DNA of 59,928 bases. Source: Halorubrum ezzemoulense DSM 17463. GTDB taxonomy: Archaea > Halobacteriota > Halobacteria > Halobacteriales > Haloferacaceae. The stretch covers positions 1-59,928 of the forward strand of contig NZ_NEDJ01000013.1 of the NCBI RefSeq assembly GCF_002114285.1. Direction: 5' to 3'. Made by a program: the position numbers and the translations under genes. Below are positions 32,663 to 43,260 of this stretch, piece by piece. Every line of letters begins with the position of its first letter. Position 1 is the first letter of the stretch. A model generated the notes under the pieces. The model saw only the letters and a list, made by a program, of their open reading frames with translations, ran no database searches and was not told where the DNA came from.

Positions 32663-34492
32663 ATGGCACAAGCAGAACGCGAAGCGAAGGTGTACGTCAA
32701 CGGGAGCCTCGTCGGCACCCACGAGAACCCGGACGAGCTCGCCGAACAGATACGCGAGGCGCGCCGCCGCGGCGACGTCTCGGAGATGGTGAACGTCTCG
32801 GTGAAAGACCGGACCCGCGAGGTCATCGTCAACGCCGACGCGGGGCGGGCGCGACGCCCGCTCATCGTCGTCGAGAACGGCGAGCCGCTCCTCGGCGACG
32901 AGGAGATCGAGGCCCTCGAACGCGGCGACGTCGAGTTCGAGGACCTCGTCGAGCGCGGCTACGTCGAGTTCATCGACGCGGAGGAGGAGGAGGACATCCT
33001 CGTCGCGGTCGACGAGGAGGACGTGACCGAGGACCACACGCACCTCGAGATCGACCCGCAGCTCGTCTTCGGCATCGGCGCGGGGATGATTCCGTACCCC
33101 GAGCACAACGCGAGCCCGCGGATCACCATGGGCGCGGGGATGATGAAGCAGTCGCTCGGGCTCCCCTCGGCCAACTACCGCATCCGGCCGGACACACGTC
33201 AGCACCTCCTGCACTACCCGCAGCTGGCGATGGTGAAGACGCAGACGTCCGACCAGATCAGCTTCGACAAGCGGCCGGCGGCGCAGAACTTCGTCGTCGC
33301 CGTGATGTCCTACGAGGGCTTCAACATCGAGGACGCGCTGGTGATGAACCAGGGCTCCGTCGACCGCGCGCTCACCCGCTCGCACTTCTTCCGGACCTAC
33401 GAGGGCGAGGAGCGCCGGTACCCCGGCGGCCAGGAGGACCGCTTCGAGATTCCGGACCAGGACGTTCGCGGCGCGCGCGGCGAGGACGCGTACACCCACC
33501 TCGACGAGGACGGCCTCGTCAACCCCGAGACGAAGGTCGACGAGTCGTCCGTCCTGCTCGGGAAGACCAGCCCGCCGCGCTTCCTTGAAGAGCCGGACGA
33601 CATGGGCGGGCTCTCACCGCAGAAGCGCCGCGAGACCTCCGTGACGATGCGCTCGGGCGAATCGGGCGTCGTCGACACGGTGACGCTGATGGAAGGCGAG
33701 GACGGCTCCAAGCTCTCGAAGGTGAAGGTGCGCGACCAGCGCGTCCCCGAACTGGGCGACAAGTTCGCGTCCCGACACGGACAGAAGGGCGTCGTCGGCC
33801 ACCTCGCGCCCCAGGAGGACATGCCGTTCACCGAGGAGGGGGTCGTCCCGGACCTCGTGATGAATCCGCACGCGCTGCCGTCGCGGATGACGGTCGGCCA
33901 CGTGCTGGAGATGCTCGGCGGGAAGGTCGGCTCGCTCCGCGGCTCGCGCGTCGACGGGACGCCGTTCCAGGGGGAAGACGAGGAGGAGCTCCGCGGTCAG
34001 CTGGAGGAGTACGGCTTCGAGTCCTCCGGCAAGGAGGTCATGTACTCCGGCGTCACCGGCGAGAAGATCGACGCCGAGATCTTCGTCGGGACGATCTTCT
34101 ACCACAAGCTGTACCACATGGTGTCGAACAAGCTCCACGCCCGCTCGCGCGGGCCGGTCCAGGTGCTCACGCGCCAGCCGACCGAGGGGCGCGCCCGCGA
34201 GGGCGGGCTGCGCGTCGGGGAGATGGAGCGCGACACGATCATCGGCCACGGCGCGTCGATGGTGCTCAACGAGCGGCTGCTGGAGTCCTCTGACGCCGAG
34301 ACGGTCCACGTCTCAGCGGAGACCGGGCTCGTCGCCGTCGAGGACCGCGAGCAGCGCCGCGTGTACGACCCGGTCACGGGCGACGAGGACGACATCCACG
34401 AGCTGGAGGTCAGCTACGCGTTCAAGCTGCTGCTCGACGAGATGATCGCCCTCGGCATCCGACCGAAACTCGAACTGGAGGACGCGATTTAG
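32663..34492 (+). CDS. rpoB1: DNA-directed RNA polymerase subunit B'
   Basis: The product has 609 residues and forms the C-terminal half of the second-largest subunit: external domains, hybrid-binding region, wall, anchor and clamp. Conserved segments include [17 protein letters not shown], the catalytic-centre region [16 protein letters not shown] followed by ASRHGQKG, and the final [18 protein letters not shown]. The ATG at 32663 gives [14 protein letters not shown]. The stop is directly followed by the rpoA' start. Confidence 0.97.
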   Translation: MAQAEREAKVYVNGSLVGTHENPDELAEQIREARRRGDVSEMVNVSVKDRTREVIVNADAGRARRPLIVVENGEPLLGDEEIEALERGDVEFEDLVERGYVEFIDAEEEEDILVAVDEEDVTEDHTHLEIDPQLVFGIGAGMIPYPEHNASPRITMGAGMMKQSLGLPSANYRIRPDTRQHLLHYPQLAMVKTQTSDQISFDKRPAAQNFVVAVMSYEGFNIEDALVMNQGSVDRALTRSHFFRTYEGEERRYPGGQEDRFEIPDQDVRGARGEDAYTHLDEDGLVNPETKVDESSVLLGKTSPPRFLEEPDDMGGLSPQKRRETSVTMRSGESGVVDTVTLMEGEDGSKLSKVKVRDQRVPELGDKFASRHGQKGVVGHLAPQEDMPFTEEGVVPDLVMNPHALPSRMTVGHVLEMLGGKVGSLRGSRVDGTPFQGEDEEELRGQLEEYGFESSGKEVMYSGVTGEKIDAEIFVGTIFYHKLYHMVSNKLHARSRGPVQVLTRQPTEGRAREGGLRVGEMERDTIIGHGASMVLNERLLESSDAETVHVSAETGLVAVEDREQRRVYDPVTGDEDDIHELEVSYAFKLLLDEMIALGIRPKLELEDAI

Positions 34493-37426
34493 ATGTCAAT
34501 GCAAACACCGAAAGTGCTCGGCGGGATCGACTTCGGCCTCATGGACCCGGAGACGTACCGGGACATGTCCGCGACGAAGGTGATCACGGCCGACACGTAC
34601 GACGACGACGGCTATCCGATCGACATGGGGCTGATGGACCCGCGACTGGGGGTCATCGACCCCGGCCTGGAGTGCCGGACCTGCGGCTCGCACTCCGGCT
34701 CCTGTAACGGCCACTTCGGCCACATCGAGCTGGCCGCGCCGGTCATCCACGTGGGCTTCACGAAGCTCATCCGGCGGCTGCTGCGCTCGACGTGCCGCGA
34801 GTGCGGTCGGCTCGCCCTGGACGACGCCCAGCGCGACGAGTTCCGCGACCGCTACGAGCGGGCGAAGGAGCTCGGCGACGACGAACACGACGTGCTGAAG
34901 GCCGCCGTCCGGCAGGCCCGCAAGGCGTCGACGTGTCCGTTCTGCGGCGAGCCGCAGGCGGACATCAAACACGAGAAGCCGACCACCTACTACGAGGTTC
35001 AGGACGTGCTCTCCGGAGACTACTCCGAGCGAATCGCGGCCGCGATGCAGCCCGATGAGGAGGAGGACGACCCGGGCACCTCGCCGCAGGAGCTCGCCGA
35101 GAAGACGGACATCGCCGTCGACCGGATCAACGAGATCATGGCCGGCGAGTTCCGCCCGCGCAAGGAGGACCGCCGCGCCATCGAGAAGGCGCTGGACGTC
35201 GACCTCACCGAGGAGGACATGAACAAGCTGATGCCCTCGGACATCCGCGACTGGTTCGAGGACATCCCGGACGAGGACCTCGAGGTCCTCGGCATCGACT
35301 CCGAGCACTCCCGCCCCGAGTGGATGATCCTGACGGTGCTCCCGGTCCCGCCGGTGACCACTCGTCCCTCGATCACGCTCGACAACGGCCAGCGCTCCGA
35401 GGACGACCTCACCCACAAGCTGGTCGACATCATCCGGATCAACCAGCGGTTCATGGAGAACCGCGAGGCCGGCGCCCCGCAGCTGATCATCGAGGACCTC
35501 TGGGAGCTGCTCCAGTACCACGTCACAACCTTCGTCGACAACGAGATCAGCGGGACACCGCCGGCGCGACACCGCTCCGGCCGTCCCCTCAAGACCCTCA
35601 GTCAGCGGCTGAAAGGGAAGGAGGGCCGCTTCCGCGGCTCGCTCTCCGGGAAGCGCGTCAACTTCTCCGCCCGGACCGTCATCTCGCCGGACCCGACCCT
35701 CTCGCTGAATGAGGTCGGCGTTCCGGACCGGGTCGCCAAGGAGATGACCCAGACGCTCAACGTCACCGAGCGCAACGTCGAGGAGGCGCGGCAGTACGTA
35801 CGCAACGGGCCCGAGGCCCACCCCGGCGCGAACTACGTGCGCCGTCCCGACGGCCGCCGGCTGAAGGTGACCGAGAAGAACTGCGAGGAGCTCGCCGAGA
35901 AGGTCGAGGCCGACTGGGAGGTGAACCGCCACCTCGTGGACGGCGACATCGTGATCTTCAACCGACAGCCGTCGCTCCACCGGATGTCCATCATGGCCCA
36001 CGAGGTCGTGGTGATGCCGTACAAGACGTTCCGGCTCAACACCGTCGTCTGCCCGCCGTACAACGCCGACTTCGACGGCGACGAGATGAACATGCACGCG
36101 CTCCAAAACGAGGAGGCCCGCGCCGAGGCCCGCGTCCTCATGCGCGTCCAAGAGCAGATCCTCTCGCCCCGGTTCGGCGGGAACATCATCGGCGCGATCC
36201 AGGACCACATCTCCGGCACCTACCTGCTCACCCACTCGAACCCCGAGTTCACGGAGACGCAGGCGCTGGACCTGCTCCGCGCCACGCGCGTGGACGAACT
36301 GCCCGAGGCGGACGGCGTCGACGACGACGGCCGCGAGTTCTGGACCGGCCGGACGCTGTTCTCGGAGCTGCTCCCGGACGACCTCGACCTCTCCTTTACC
36401 TCCTCGGCCGGCGACAGCGTCGTCATCGAGGACGGACAGCTGATAGAGGGGACCATCGACGAGGACGCGGTCGGCGCGTTCGGCGGCGAGGTCGTCGACA
36501 CGCTCACGAAGGAGTACGGCGAGACCCGCGCCCGCGTGTTCATCAACGAGATCGCGTCGCTGGCGATGCGCGCGATCATGAACTTCGGGTTCTCGATCGG
36601 GATCGACGACGAGTCGATCCCGCCGGAGGCCGAAGAGCAGGTCGACGAAGCGATCGAGAGCGCCTACGACCGCGTTCAGGAGCTCATCGCGACGTACGAG
36701 GCCGACGAGCTGGAGTCGCTGCCGGGCCGCGGCGTCGACGAGACGCTCGAGATGAAGATCATGCAGACGCTCGGGAAGGCCCGCGACTCGGCCGGGGAGA
36801 TCGCCGACCAGCACTTCGGCGACGACAACCCGGCGGTCGTGATGGCGCGCTCGGGCGCCCGCGGTTCGATGCTGAACCTGACGCAGATGGCCGGGTCGGT
36901 CGGCCAGCAGGCGGTCCGCGGCGAGCGGATCAACCGCGGCTACGAGGACCGGACGCTCTCGCACTACCGACCGAACGACCTCTCCTCTGAGGCGCACGGC
37001 TTCGTGGAAAACTCCTACCGCGGCGGGCTCACCCCGCAGGAGTTCTTCTTCCACGCGATGGGCGGCCGCGAGGGGCTCGTCGACACGGCGGTCCGGACCT
37101 CCAAGTCCGGTTACCTCCAGCGTCGGCTCATCAACGCGCTCTCCGCGCTGGAGGCGCAGTACGACGGCACGGTCCGGGACACCTCGGGCCGGATCGTCCA
37201 GTTCGAGTTCGGCGAGGACGGCACCTCGCCCGTGAAGGTCTCCTCCGGCGAGGAGGACGGCATCGACGTCGACGGGATCGTCGACCGCGTGGTCGACGCG
37301 GAGTTCGCCTCCGACGAGGAGAAGGAGCGGTTCCTCGGCGAGCGCGAGCCGCCGACGAACCTCTCGGAGCACGCCGGGCCGGGACTCAACAAGGCCGGCG
37401 GGCCGGGGGTGGAGTCCGATGACTGA
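34493..37426 (+). CDS. rpoA1: DNA-directed RNA polymerase subunit A'
   Basis: The product has 977 residues and is the N-terminal part of the largest subunit. Zinc-binding clamp motif ECRTCG...CNGHFGH is near residues 60-80, with a second set CRECG and CPFCG. The catalytic magnesium loop is [12 protein letters not shown], and the bridge-helix region contains [23 protein letters not shown]. It ends soon after, as expected for the haloarchaeal A'/A'' split. It overlaps rpoA'' by 8 nt. Confidence 0.97.
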   Translation: MSMQTPKVLGGIDFGLMDPETYRDMSATKVITADTYDDDGYPIDMGLMDPRLGVIDPGLECRTCGSHSGSCNGHFGHIELAAPVIHVGFTKLIRRLLRSTCRECGRLALDDAQRDEFRDRYERAKELGDDEHDVLKAAVRQARKASTCPFCGEPQADIKHEKPTTYYEVQDVLSGDYSERIAAAMQPDEEEDDPGTSPQELAEKTDIAVDRINEIMAGEFRPRKEDRRAIEKALDVDLTEEDMNKLMPSDIRDWFEDIPDEDLEVLGIDSEHSRPEWMILTVLPVPPVTTRPSITLDNGQRSEDDLTHKLVDIIRINQRFMENREAGAPQLIIEDLWELLQYHVTTFVDNEISGTPPARHRSGRPLKTLSQRLKGKEGRFRGSLSGKRVNFSARTVISPDPTLSLNEVGVPDRVAKEMTQTLNVTERNVEEARQYVRNGPEAHPGANYVRRPDGRRLKVTEKNCEELAEKVEADWEVNRHLVDGDIVIFNRQPSLHRMSIMAHEVVVMPYKTFRLNTVVCPPYNADFDGDEMNMHALQNEEARAEARVLMRVQEQILSPRFGGNIIGAIQDHISGTYLLTHSNPEFTETQALDLLRATRVDELPEADGVDDDGREFWTGRTLFSELLPDDLDLSFTSSAGDSVVIEDGQLIEGTIDEDAVGAFGGEVVDTLTKEYGETRARVFINEIASLAMRAIMNFGFSIGIDDESIPPEAEEQVDEAIESAYDRVQELIATYEADELESLPGRGVDETLEMKIMQTLGKARDSAGEIADQHFGDDNPAVVMARSGARGSMLNLTQMAGSVGQQAVRGERINRGYEDRTLSHYRPNDLSSEAHGFVENSYRGGLTPQEFFFHAMGGREGLVDTAVRTSKSGYLQRRLINALSALEAQYDGTVRDTSGRIVQFEFGEDGTSPVKVSSGEEDGIDVDGIVDRVVDAEFASDEEKERFLGEREPPTNLSEHAGPGLNKAGGPGVESDD

Positions 37427-38633
37427 GTACGACAACGTCACCGACGACATGGAGGCGGTCGTGGAGGCGACCGAGCTCCCCCGCCGACTCAGGACGAAGG
37501 TGTACGAGGCGATCGACCGGAAGGCCGAGGAGGCCGGCGAGGTCACCATCGAGCAGGCGACCGACATCGCCGAGGGCGTCGAGAACCGCTACGAGCAGAC
37601 GCGGGTTGATCCCTTGGACCCTGTGGGCACTGTTTCTGCCCAATCGATTGGTGAACCCGGTACTCAGATGACAATGAATACTTTTCACTACGCTGGCGTC
37701 GCAGAAATCGACGTCACGCAGGGGCTCCCCCGACTCATCGAGCTGGTGGACGCCCGGAAGACGCCGGACACGCCGATGATGACGGTCCACCTCGACGGGG
37801 AGTACGCGACGGATCGCGAGAAGGCCCACGAGGTCGTCTGGTCGATCGAGGCGACGCGCATCCTCGCGCTCGGCGACGTATCGACCAACGTCGCGGACAT
37901 GCTGGTCCGGATCGATTTAAACGACGACACCCTCTTGGAGCGGTGGCCCACCCACTCCGACCCGACGGAGATCGCGGGGATCATCGCCGAGACGATCGAG
38001 GACGCGTTAGGCGTCGACGCCCGGCAGGCCGGCACCGTGATCGAGTTCGGCCCCAACGAGCCGAGCTACCGCGAGCTGCTCCAACTCGTCGAGCGGCTCC
38101 GGGAGATCGTCTTCAAGGGGATCGAAGAGATCGAGCGCGTCGTCATCCGCAAAGAGGAGATCGACGGCGACGAGGAGTTCGTCCTCTACACCGAGGGGTC
38201 GGCGTTCGGCGACACCCTCGACATCGAGGGCGTCGACGCCTCGCGGACGACGTGTAACAACATCCACGAGATCTACCGCAACCTCGGCGTCGAGGCGGCC
38301 CGCGAGACGATCATCGACGAGACGAAGAACACGCTCGAAGAGCAGGGGCTCGACGACGTGAACGTCCGCCACCTCATGCTCGTCGCCGACATCATGACGA
38401 ACAACGGCGAGATCGAGTCCATCGGCCGGCACGGCATCTCCGGCAACAAGGACTCCGTGCTGGCGCGCGCGGCGTTCGAGGTGACGGTGAACCACCTGCT
38501 CGACGCCGCGATCCACGGCGAGTACGACGACCTCGACGGGGTCATCGAGAACGTCATCGCCGGCAAGCCCATCTCGATGGGGACCGGCGACGTCGACCTC
38601 CGGATGGGGTCGCGCGTCGTGAGCGACGACTAA
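37419..38633 (+). CDS. rpoA2: DNA-directed RNA polymerase subunit A''
   Basis: The product has 404 residues and is the C-terminal part of the largest subunit, including the trigger-loop region ([20 protein letters not shown], then [15 protein letters not shown]) and the jaw/cleft parts to [27 protein letters not shown]. Codons between about 37605 and 37706 depart sharply from the rest of the gene: by my count 19 of 34 end in A or T, against almost none elsewhere, while the protein is fully conserved. The TAATG overlap joins it to nusA. Confidence 0.97.
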   Translation: MTEYDNVTDDMEAVVEATELPRRLRTKVYEAIDRKAEEAGEVTIEQATDIAEGVENRYEQTRVDPLDPVGTVSAQSIGEPGTQMTMNTFHYAGVAEIDVTQGLPRLIELVDARKTPDTPMMTVHLDGEYATDREKAHEVVWSIEATRILALGDVSTNVADMLVRIDLNDDTLLERWPTHSDPTEIAGIIAETIEDALGVDARQAGTVIEFGPNEPSYRELLQLVERLREIVFKGIEEIERVVIRKEEIDGDEEFVLYTEGSAFGDTLDIEGVDASRTTCNNIHEIYRNLGVEAARETIIDETKNTLEEQGLDDVNVRHLMLVADIMTNNGEIESIGRHGISGNKDSVLARAAFEVTVNHLLDAAIHGEYDDLDGVIENVIAGKPISMGTGDVDLRMGSRVVSDD

Positions 38634-39052
38634 TGCGCGTCGAGCTCTCCGACGAGGCGCGGCGCTACATCGGTCGGTTCGACGAGCTGACCGGCGTCAC
38701 GCCGACCGACTGCCTCGTGGAGGGCGACCGGCTCGTGTTCGTGGTACCCGCGGGCGAGATGGCGGCCGCGATCGGGCAGGCCGGCGAGACCGTCACGGAG
38801 GCGGAGCGGCGGCTCGACAAGTCGATCGAACTAGTCGAGGACGCCGACACCGCCGAGGCGTTCGTCGCGAGCACGCTCGCGCCGGCGGCCGTCAACGCGG
38901 TCACCATCTCGGAGCAGAACGACCGCGTGGCGTACGTCGAGGTTCCGGAGGCGGACCGCGGCGTCGCCATCGGCGCGGAGGGTGCGAACATCGAGACCGC
39001 CCGCCGGCTCGCCGAGCGTCACTACGACGTCGACGACGTACAGCTGACCTGA
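38633..39052 (+). CDS. nusA: NusA-like KH-domain transcription factor
   Basis: The product has 139 residues with two KH domains. The GxxG-like loops are in MAAAIGQAGETVTEAER (about 45-60) and VAIGAEGANIETARRLAERH (about 112-130). Archaeal NusA-like proteins consist only of the KH pair and are found in the RNA polymerase operon; a role in transcription elongation or termination, or in RNA binding, is assumed from bacterial NusA. It starts on the last base of the rpoA'' stop. Confidence 0.9.
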   Translation: MRVELSDEARRYIGRFDELTGVTPTDCLVEGDRLVFVVPAGEMAAAIGQAGETVTEAERRLDKSIELVEDADTAEAFVASTLAPAAVNAVTISEQNDRVAYVEVPEADRGVAIGAEGANIETARRLAERHYDVDDVQLT

Positions 39053-39200
39053 GGGGAGCGACGCTCCGCCGGTCGTCCCGGGTCCCCCGGTTCGCGCGCC
39101 GAGGGCGCCCGAACCCGCGCACTCTTCCGCCGGCTTCGACCGGAGAACGAACGCGTCTCTCGGCGGCTTATCGCCTCAACGTTGTTTTGCGCCCGTCGTT

Positions 39201-39268
39201 CCGCCGCGAAACGCCCTCAGATCCGTCGAGAGGTACCGCTCGGGGAATCTGAGGGCGTTTCGCGGCGG
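39201..39268. repeat. perfect 22-bp inverted repeat before rpsL
   Basis: The arms at 39201-39222 and 39247-39268 are exact reverse complements over 22 bp, separated by 24 nt. The structure ends 12 nt before the TATA-like box of rpsL, so it may be a terminator-like hairpin for the polymerase operon transcript or an operator for the ribosomal-protein promoter. There is no T-tract after the right arm. Confidence 0.9.
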
Positions 39269-39280
39269 CGAAAGACGACG

Positions 39281-39288
39281 CTTAAGTA
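39281..39288 (+). promoter_or_regulatory. TATA-like box of rpsL-rpsG
   Basis: cttaagta lies 25-32 nt before the rpsL ATG (39313), the classical spacing for a leaderless transcript; purine-rich cgaaaga just upstream is a candidate BRE. Confidence 0.6.
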
Positions 39289-39312
39289 GCTCCGTTCGGA
39301 AGTAGACGTACG

Positions 39313-39741
39313 ATGGCGAACGGCAAGTACGCGGCCCGTAAGCTCAAAAAGGACCGGCAGAAGCGACGCTGGTCCGACTCCGAGTACGCTCGGCGCGAGC
39401 GCGGGCTCAAGACGAAGTCCGACCCCCTGGAGGGTGCCCCGCAGGCGCGCGGCATCGTCCTCGAAAAGGTCGGCATCGAGGCAAAGCAGCCGAACTCGGC
39501 GATCCGAAAGTGCGTCCGGGTTCAGCTCATCAAAAACGGGAAGCAGGTCACCGCGTTCTGCCCCGGTGACGGCGCGATCTCGTTCATCGACGAGCACGAC
39601 GAGGTCACGATCGCCGGGATCGGCGGCGCGAAGGGTCGCGCGATGGGCGACCTCTCCGGCGTCAACTACAAAGTCGAGAAGGTCAACGGCGTGTCGATGA
39701 TCGAACTGGTTCGCGGCAACGCGGAGAAGCCGGTCAGATGA
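39313..39741 (+). CDS. rpsL: 30S ribosomal protein S12 (uS12)
   Basis: The product has 142 residues, with the decoding-site loops [19 protein letters not shown] and [15 protein letters not shown], and the archaeal/eukaryotic-type N-terminus ([15 protein letters not shown]). The C-terminal [18 protein letters not shown] is typical. It overlaps rpsG by ATGA. Confidence 0.98.
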   Translation: MANGKYAARKLKKDRQKRRWSDSEYARRERGLKTKSDPLEGAPQARGIVLEKVGIEAKQPNSAIRKCVRVQLIKNGKQVTAFCPGDGAISFIDEHDEVTIAGIGGAKGRAMGDLSGVNYKVEKVNGVSMIELVRGNAEKPVR

Positions 39742-40391
39742 GCGGCGAGGAAACCGAGGCGCCGTCCGAGGAGGACGTCGCCGCCGAGGAGCCGGACCCG
39801 GACGCGCCCGCGTCGAGCGAGGCCGCCAACGAGAACGCCAAGCTGTTCGGCGTCTGGGACGTCACCGAGATCGCCTACGAGGATCCCTCGACGAAGCGGT
39901 ACATGACGGTGACGCCCATCGCGCACACGATGGGCCGCCACGCGTCGAAGCAGTTCAAGAAGTCGGAGATCTCCCTGGTCGAGCGGCTGATCAACCGCCT
40001 GATGCAGACCGAGGAGAACACCGGGAAGAAACAGCAGGCGACGCGGATCGTCCGCGACGCCTTCGACATCGTTCACGACCGGACCGAGGAGAACCCGGTC
40101 CAGATCCTCGTGAGCGCCGTCGAGAACGCCGCGCCCCGCGAGGAGACCGTCCGCCTGAAGTACGGCGGCATCTCTGTCCCGAAGGCGGTCGACGTCGCGC
40201 CCCAGCGCCGCGTCGATCAGGCGTTGCTCTTCATCTCCGACGCCGTCGCGAGCGCGACGTACAAGTCGACGACCGCCGCCGCCGAGGCGCTCGCGAACGA
40301 ACTCGTCGCCGCCGCCGACTACGACGTCGAGGGCTCCTACTCCATCTCGCAGAAGGAGGAGCGCGAACGCGTCGCCGCCGCGGCCCGCTGA
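39738..40391 (+). CDS. rpsG: 30S ribosomal protein S7 (uS7)
   Basis: The product has 217 residues. An acidic, disordered 30-residue N-terminal extension, typical of halophiles, precedes the S7 core ([74 protein letters not shown]). It binds the 16S rRNA 3' major domain. The usual next gene in str operons, elongation factor 2, is absent; aconitase converges from the other side. Confidence 0.98.
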   Translation: MSGEETEAPSEEDVAAEEPDPDAPASSEAANENAKLFGVWDVTEIAYEDPSTKRYMTVTPIAHTMGRHASKQFKKSEISLVERLINRLMQTEENTGKKQQATRIVRDAFDIVHDRTEENPVQILVSAVENAAPREETVRLKYGGISVPKAVDVAPQRRVDQALLFISDAVASATYKSTTAAAEALANELVAAADYDVEGSYSISQKEERERVAAAAR

Positions 40392-40486
40392 CGCCGCCGG
40401 CGTTTTCTACATCTCTTTCCGACCGCCCACCGACGGGTCCGCCTCGATCTCGCCGCGTCGGGCGCGTCGCCGCCGCTGGTGAGGAG

Positions 40487-40499
40487 CGAAAAAAGAAAG
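40487..40499 (-). terminator. T-rich termination signal after aconitase gene
   Basis: On the minus strand a ctttcttttttcg tract lies 27-39 nt after the aconitase stop, the kind of oligo-T signal archaeal RNA polymerase terminates on. For the opposite direction, a short cgttttct at 40401 after rpsG may serve the same purpose. Confidence 0.6.
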
Positions 40500-40525
40500 T
40501 CGGGTTCGGCCGCGCGGTCGCGGCG

Positions 40526-42511
40526 TCAGTCGTCGGCCGGCGTTGCGCCGGAGCCGCCGTCGGCGTGCTGCTGTTTGACCCACGAGAGCTTGCCGCCGGC
40601 CGCGAGGATGTCGCGCTCGCGCTCGGAGGCGTCGAGGTCGGCGGTGAACTCCCACTCGCCGTTGACGCTCACGGTGAACTCCTCCTGCCCGGAGCGGACG
40701 CCCGCGGGCACGTCGTCGACGATTTCGAGGTCGTCGCCCTGGTCGATCTCCTCGTACGTCTCCTCGTCGATCGCCAGCGGGACGATCCCGAAGTTGAACA
40801 GGTTCGCCTTGTGGATGCGGGCGAAGCTCTGCGCGAAGACGGCCTCGATGCCGAGGTACATCGGACAGAGCGCGGCGTGTTCGCGCGAGGAGCCCTGGCC
40901 GTAGTTCTCGCCGGCCACGAGGACGCCGCCGTCGGCGTCGAGCGCGCGGTCGGCGAACGTGTCGTCGACGCGCGAGAGCGTGAACTCGGAGAGCTTCTCG
41001 ATGTTCGAGCGGAACTTCAGGATGTCCGCCGTCGCCGGGATGATGTGGTCGGTGGTGATGTTGTCCTCCATCTTGAGGAGGGCCTCGCCGCCGTCCACGT
41101 CGATGTCGTCCTTCAGCGGCACGTCGCCGATGTTCGGACCCTTGACGAGCCCGTCGTCGATCGCCTCGTCGGGCGAGATGATGTCGGAGTCGTCCTCTCC
41201 CATGCCGGGGCCGTACTTCGTACCCATTTCGAGACCGGGCGCTTCGAGGTCGCCGAGCTCGTCCGCGAGGTCACGCGGGTCGACGATCTCGCCGGTGATG
41301 GCCGCCGCGGTGGCGACCTCGGGCGAGCAGAGGAAGACGGAGTCGTCCTCGATGCCCGAGCGGCCCTCGAAGTTGCGGTTGAAGGTGCGCAGCGAGACGG
41401 AGTCGGAGGCGGGCACGTGACCGATGCCGGTACACGCGCCGCAGGTCGCCTCGGAGAAGTTGACGCCGGCCGCCATCATCTCCGCGGTCCAGCCCTCGCG
41501 TGCCAGCATCTCGGAGGCCTGCTTCGAGCCGGGCGCGACGATCATCTCGGTCTGCTTGGCGACCTCGCGGTCCTCCAGCATCTTCGCGCTGGGGAGGATG
41601 TCCTCGTAGGCGCCGTTGGTACAGGAGCCGACGATGACCTGCTCGACGTCGGTGCCCTCGTACTCGCTGACGGGGGCGACGTTGTCGGGCATCGAGGGGG
41701 CGGCCACGAGCGGCTCGAGCTCGGTCAGGTCGACCTCGATCGTCTCCGCGTACTCCGCGTCCTCGTCGGGCTGGAGGTCGACGAACTCGTCCTCGCGGTC
41801 CTGGCGCGCGAGCCAGTCCTTCGTCTTCTCGTCGGTCGCGAAGATCGAGGAGGTGGCGCCGAGCTCGGTGCCGAGGTTCGTGATCGTGGTGCGCTCGGGG
41901 ATCGTGAGCTTCTCGGCGCCGGGGCCGGTGTACTCGAAGATCTTGCCGACGCCGCCCTTGACGGTCAGCTCGCCGAGCAGGTGGAGCGCGATGTCCTTCG
42001 CGGTCGCCCACTCGGGGAGCTCGCCCTCGAGGTGGACGTTGACGACCTCCGGCATCTCGACGTAGTAGGGGCCGCCGCCCATCGCGACGGCGATGTCGAG
42101 CCCGCCGGCGCCGATCGCGAGCTGGCCGAGCCCGCCGGGGGTCGGCGTGTGCGAGTCGGAGCCGAGCAGCGTCTTGCCGGGCGCCGCGAAGTTCTCCTTG
42201 TGGACTTGGTGGCAGATACCGTTGCCGGGCCGCGAGAAGTACGCGCCGTACGTGCCGGCCGCGGAGCGGAGGAAGCGGTGGTCGTCGGTGTTCTTGAAGT
42301 CGAACTGGTACGTCTGGTGGTCGCAGTACTGCGCGGCCAGCTCCGTCTGGACCTCGTCCATTTCGAGGGCCTCGAACTGGAGCCACACCATCGTCCCCGT
42401 GGTGTCCTGCGTCAGCACTTGGTCTATCTCGATGCCGATCTCCTCGCCGGGCGTCAGCTCGCCCTCGACGAGATGCTCATCGAGGATCTTCTCTGTAATC
42501 GTTTGTCCCAT
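40526..42511 (-). CDS. acn: aconitate hydratase
   Basis: The product has 661 residues and interconverts citrate and isocitrate in the citric acid cycle with a [4Fe-4S] cluster. Cluster cysteines are in VGSCTNGAYED and CGACTGIG. Other family segments are LGSDSHTPTPGGLGQLAIGAGGLD (substrate binding; partly quoted families), FEGRSG, and the swivelling domain VLVAGENYGQGSSREHAAL near the C-terminus. Length matches the mitochondrial-type short aconitases used by haloarchaea. Homoaconitase or LeuC are less likely given the length and segments. The upstream 275-nt gap is shared with the divergent dUTPase gene. Confidence 0.93.
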   Translation of the reverse strand: MGQTITEKILDEHLVEGELTPGEEIGIEIDQVLTQDTTGTMVWLQFEALEMDEVQTELAAQYCDHQTYQFDFKNTDDHRFLRSAAGTYGAYFSRPGNGICHQVHKENFAAPGKTLLGSDSHTPTPGGLGQLAIGAGGLDIAVAMGGGPYYVEMPEVVNVHLEGELPEWATAKDIALHLLGELTVKGGVGKIFEYTGPGAEKLTIPERTTITNLGTELGATSSIFATDEKTKDWLARQDREDEFVDLQPDEDAEYAETIEVDLTELEPLVAAPSMPDNVAPVSEYEGTDVEQVIVGSCTNGAYEDILPSAKMLEDREVAKQTEMIVAPGSKQASEMLAREGWTAEMMAAGVNFSEATCGACTGIGHVPASDSVSLRTFNRNFEGRSGIEDDSVFLCSPEVATAAAITGEIVDPRDLADELGDLEAPGLEMGTKYGPGMGEDDSDIISPDEAIDDGLVKGPNIGDVPLKDDIDVDGGEALLKMEDNITTDHIIPATADILKFRSNIEKLSEFTLSRVDDTFADRALDADGGVLVAGENYGQGSSREHAALCPMYLGIEAVFAQSFARIHKANLFNFGIVPLAIDEETYEEIDQGDDLEIVDDVPAGVRSGQEEFTVSVNGEWEFTADLDASERERDILAAGGKLSWVKQQHADGGSGATPADD

Positions 42512-42786
42512 ATCATCCGCAGTTGGCTCTCCCGTGGATATAAAACCCGCGAGTTTCCCGAAGATCGACCGTGTTAGATCGTCCGATGCGGCAACGTTCG
42601 CTGTGAACTCACAGTGGTACCATACACCGTGAAATACGTAGCCGTGCCGAGTATTTTAGGTCATTAAACGCCTGAAACGGCCGAAAACCACCGTCTCAGC
42701 GCCTCCGGCGAGAGCTGCCGCTTTCCGCGCGAGCGACCCGCGGCGCGGTCGACACCGTTTAGGCTCGGCCGCGGTTCCGGACGCGC
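42512..42786. promoter_or_regulatory. divergent promoter region between acn and the dUTPase gene
   Basis: No gene. A short palindrome ctgtga-ac-tcacag lies at 42600-42613, and AT-richer sequence (gtattttagg, 42651-42660) is nearby. A TATA-like cgtttagg at 42757-42764 is 23-30 nt before the ATG at 42787. Confidence 0.35.
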
Positions 42787-43260
42787 ATGTTCGATTCGGG
42801 AGCCGCGGTCGCGGCGGCGCTCTCCGCGGCCGGCGCCGACCTCGACGACGCGCAGCGACAGCCGAACGGCGTCGACCTCACCGTCGACGCGCTGTTCGAA
42901 CAGGCGGAACCGGGCCGGCTCGGGCGCGACGGGAAGCGCGTGGGCGAGCGCCGGGAGCTGGAGCCGCGGGGCGACTGTTACCGGCGCGAACGCGGGAGCT
43001 ACGTCGTCCGGTACGGCGAGCCGGTGCGGATCCCGGACGAGCGGATCGGCTTCGTCCTCCCGCGCTCGACGCTGCTGCGGAACGCCTGTACCCTCGACAC
43101 CGCGGTGTGGGACGCGGGCTACGAGGGGGTCGGCGAGGGGCGCCTCGACGTGGGACACCCGATCGAGATCGAGCCGGGCGCGCGGATCGCGCAGCTGGTG
43201 CTCGCAGAGGCCGACCACGACGGGACGTACGACGGCGCGTACCAGCAAGAGAACCTCTGA
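42787..43260 (+). CDS. deoxyuridine triphosphatase (dCTP deaminase-like family)
   Basis: The product has 157 residues of the dUTPase/dCTP deaminase superfamily. Conserved segments are IGFVLPRSTLLRNACTLDTAVWDAGYEG (quoted in part: PRSTLLR at 92-98), the HPIEIEPGARIAQLVL strand, and the C-terminal GAYQQENL motif seen in archaeal members. It removes pyrophosphate from dUTP to keep uracil out of DNA. Distinguishing it from dCTP deaminase by eye is uncertain, but the short length and missing deaminase Glu context favour dUTPase. Confidence 0.85.
   Translation: MFDSGAAVAAALSAAGADLDDAQRQPNGVDLTVDALFEQAEPGRLGRDGKRVGERRELEPRGDCYRRERGSYVVRYGEPVRIPDERIGFVLPRSTLLRNACTLDTAVWDAGYEGVGEGRLDVGHPIEIEPGARIAQLVLAEADHDGTYDGAYQQENL

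Noticed and set aside
34496-37567. A 1023-codon leftward frame opposite rpoA'
   Set aside because: Antisense of RNA polymerase A'; long only because stop codons are rare on that strand in GC-rich DNA.
40565-42577. A 670-codon rightward frame opposite aconitase
   Set aside because: Antisense shadow; aconitase motifs are clear on the other strand.
42600-42613. CRP-like palindrome ctgtga-ac-tcacag as a regulator site
   Set aside because: The spacing between half sites is too short for a CRP-type site and no such regulator is known in haloarchaea; too short to claim.
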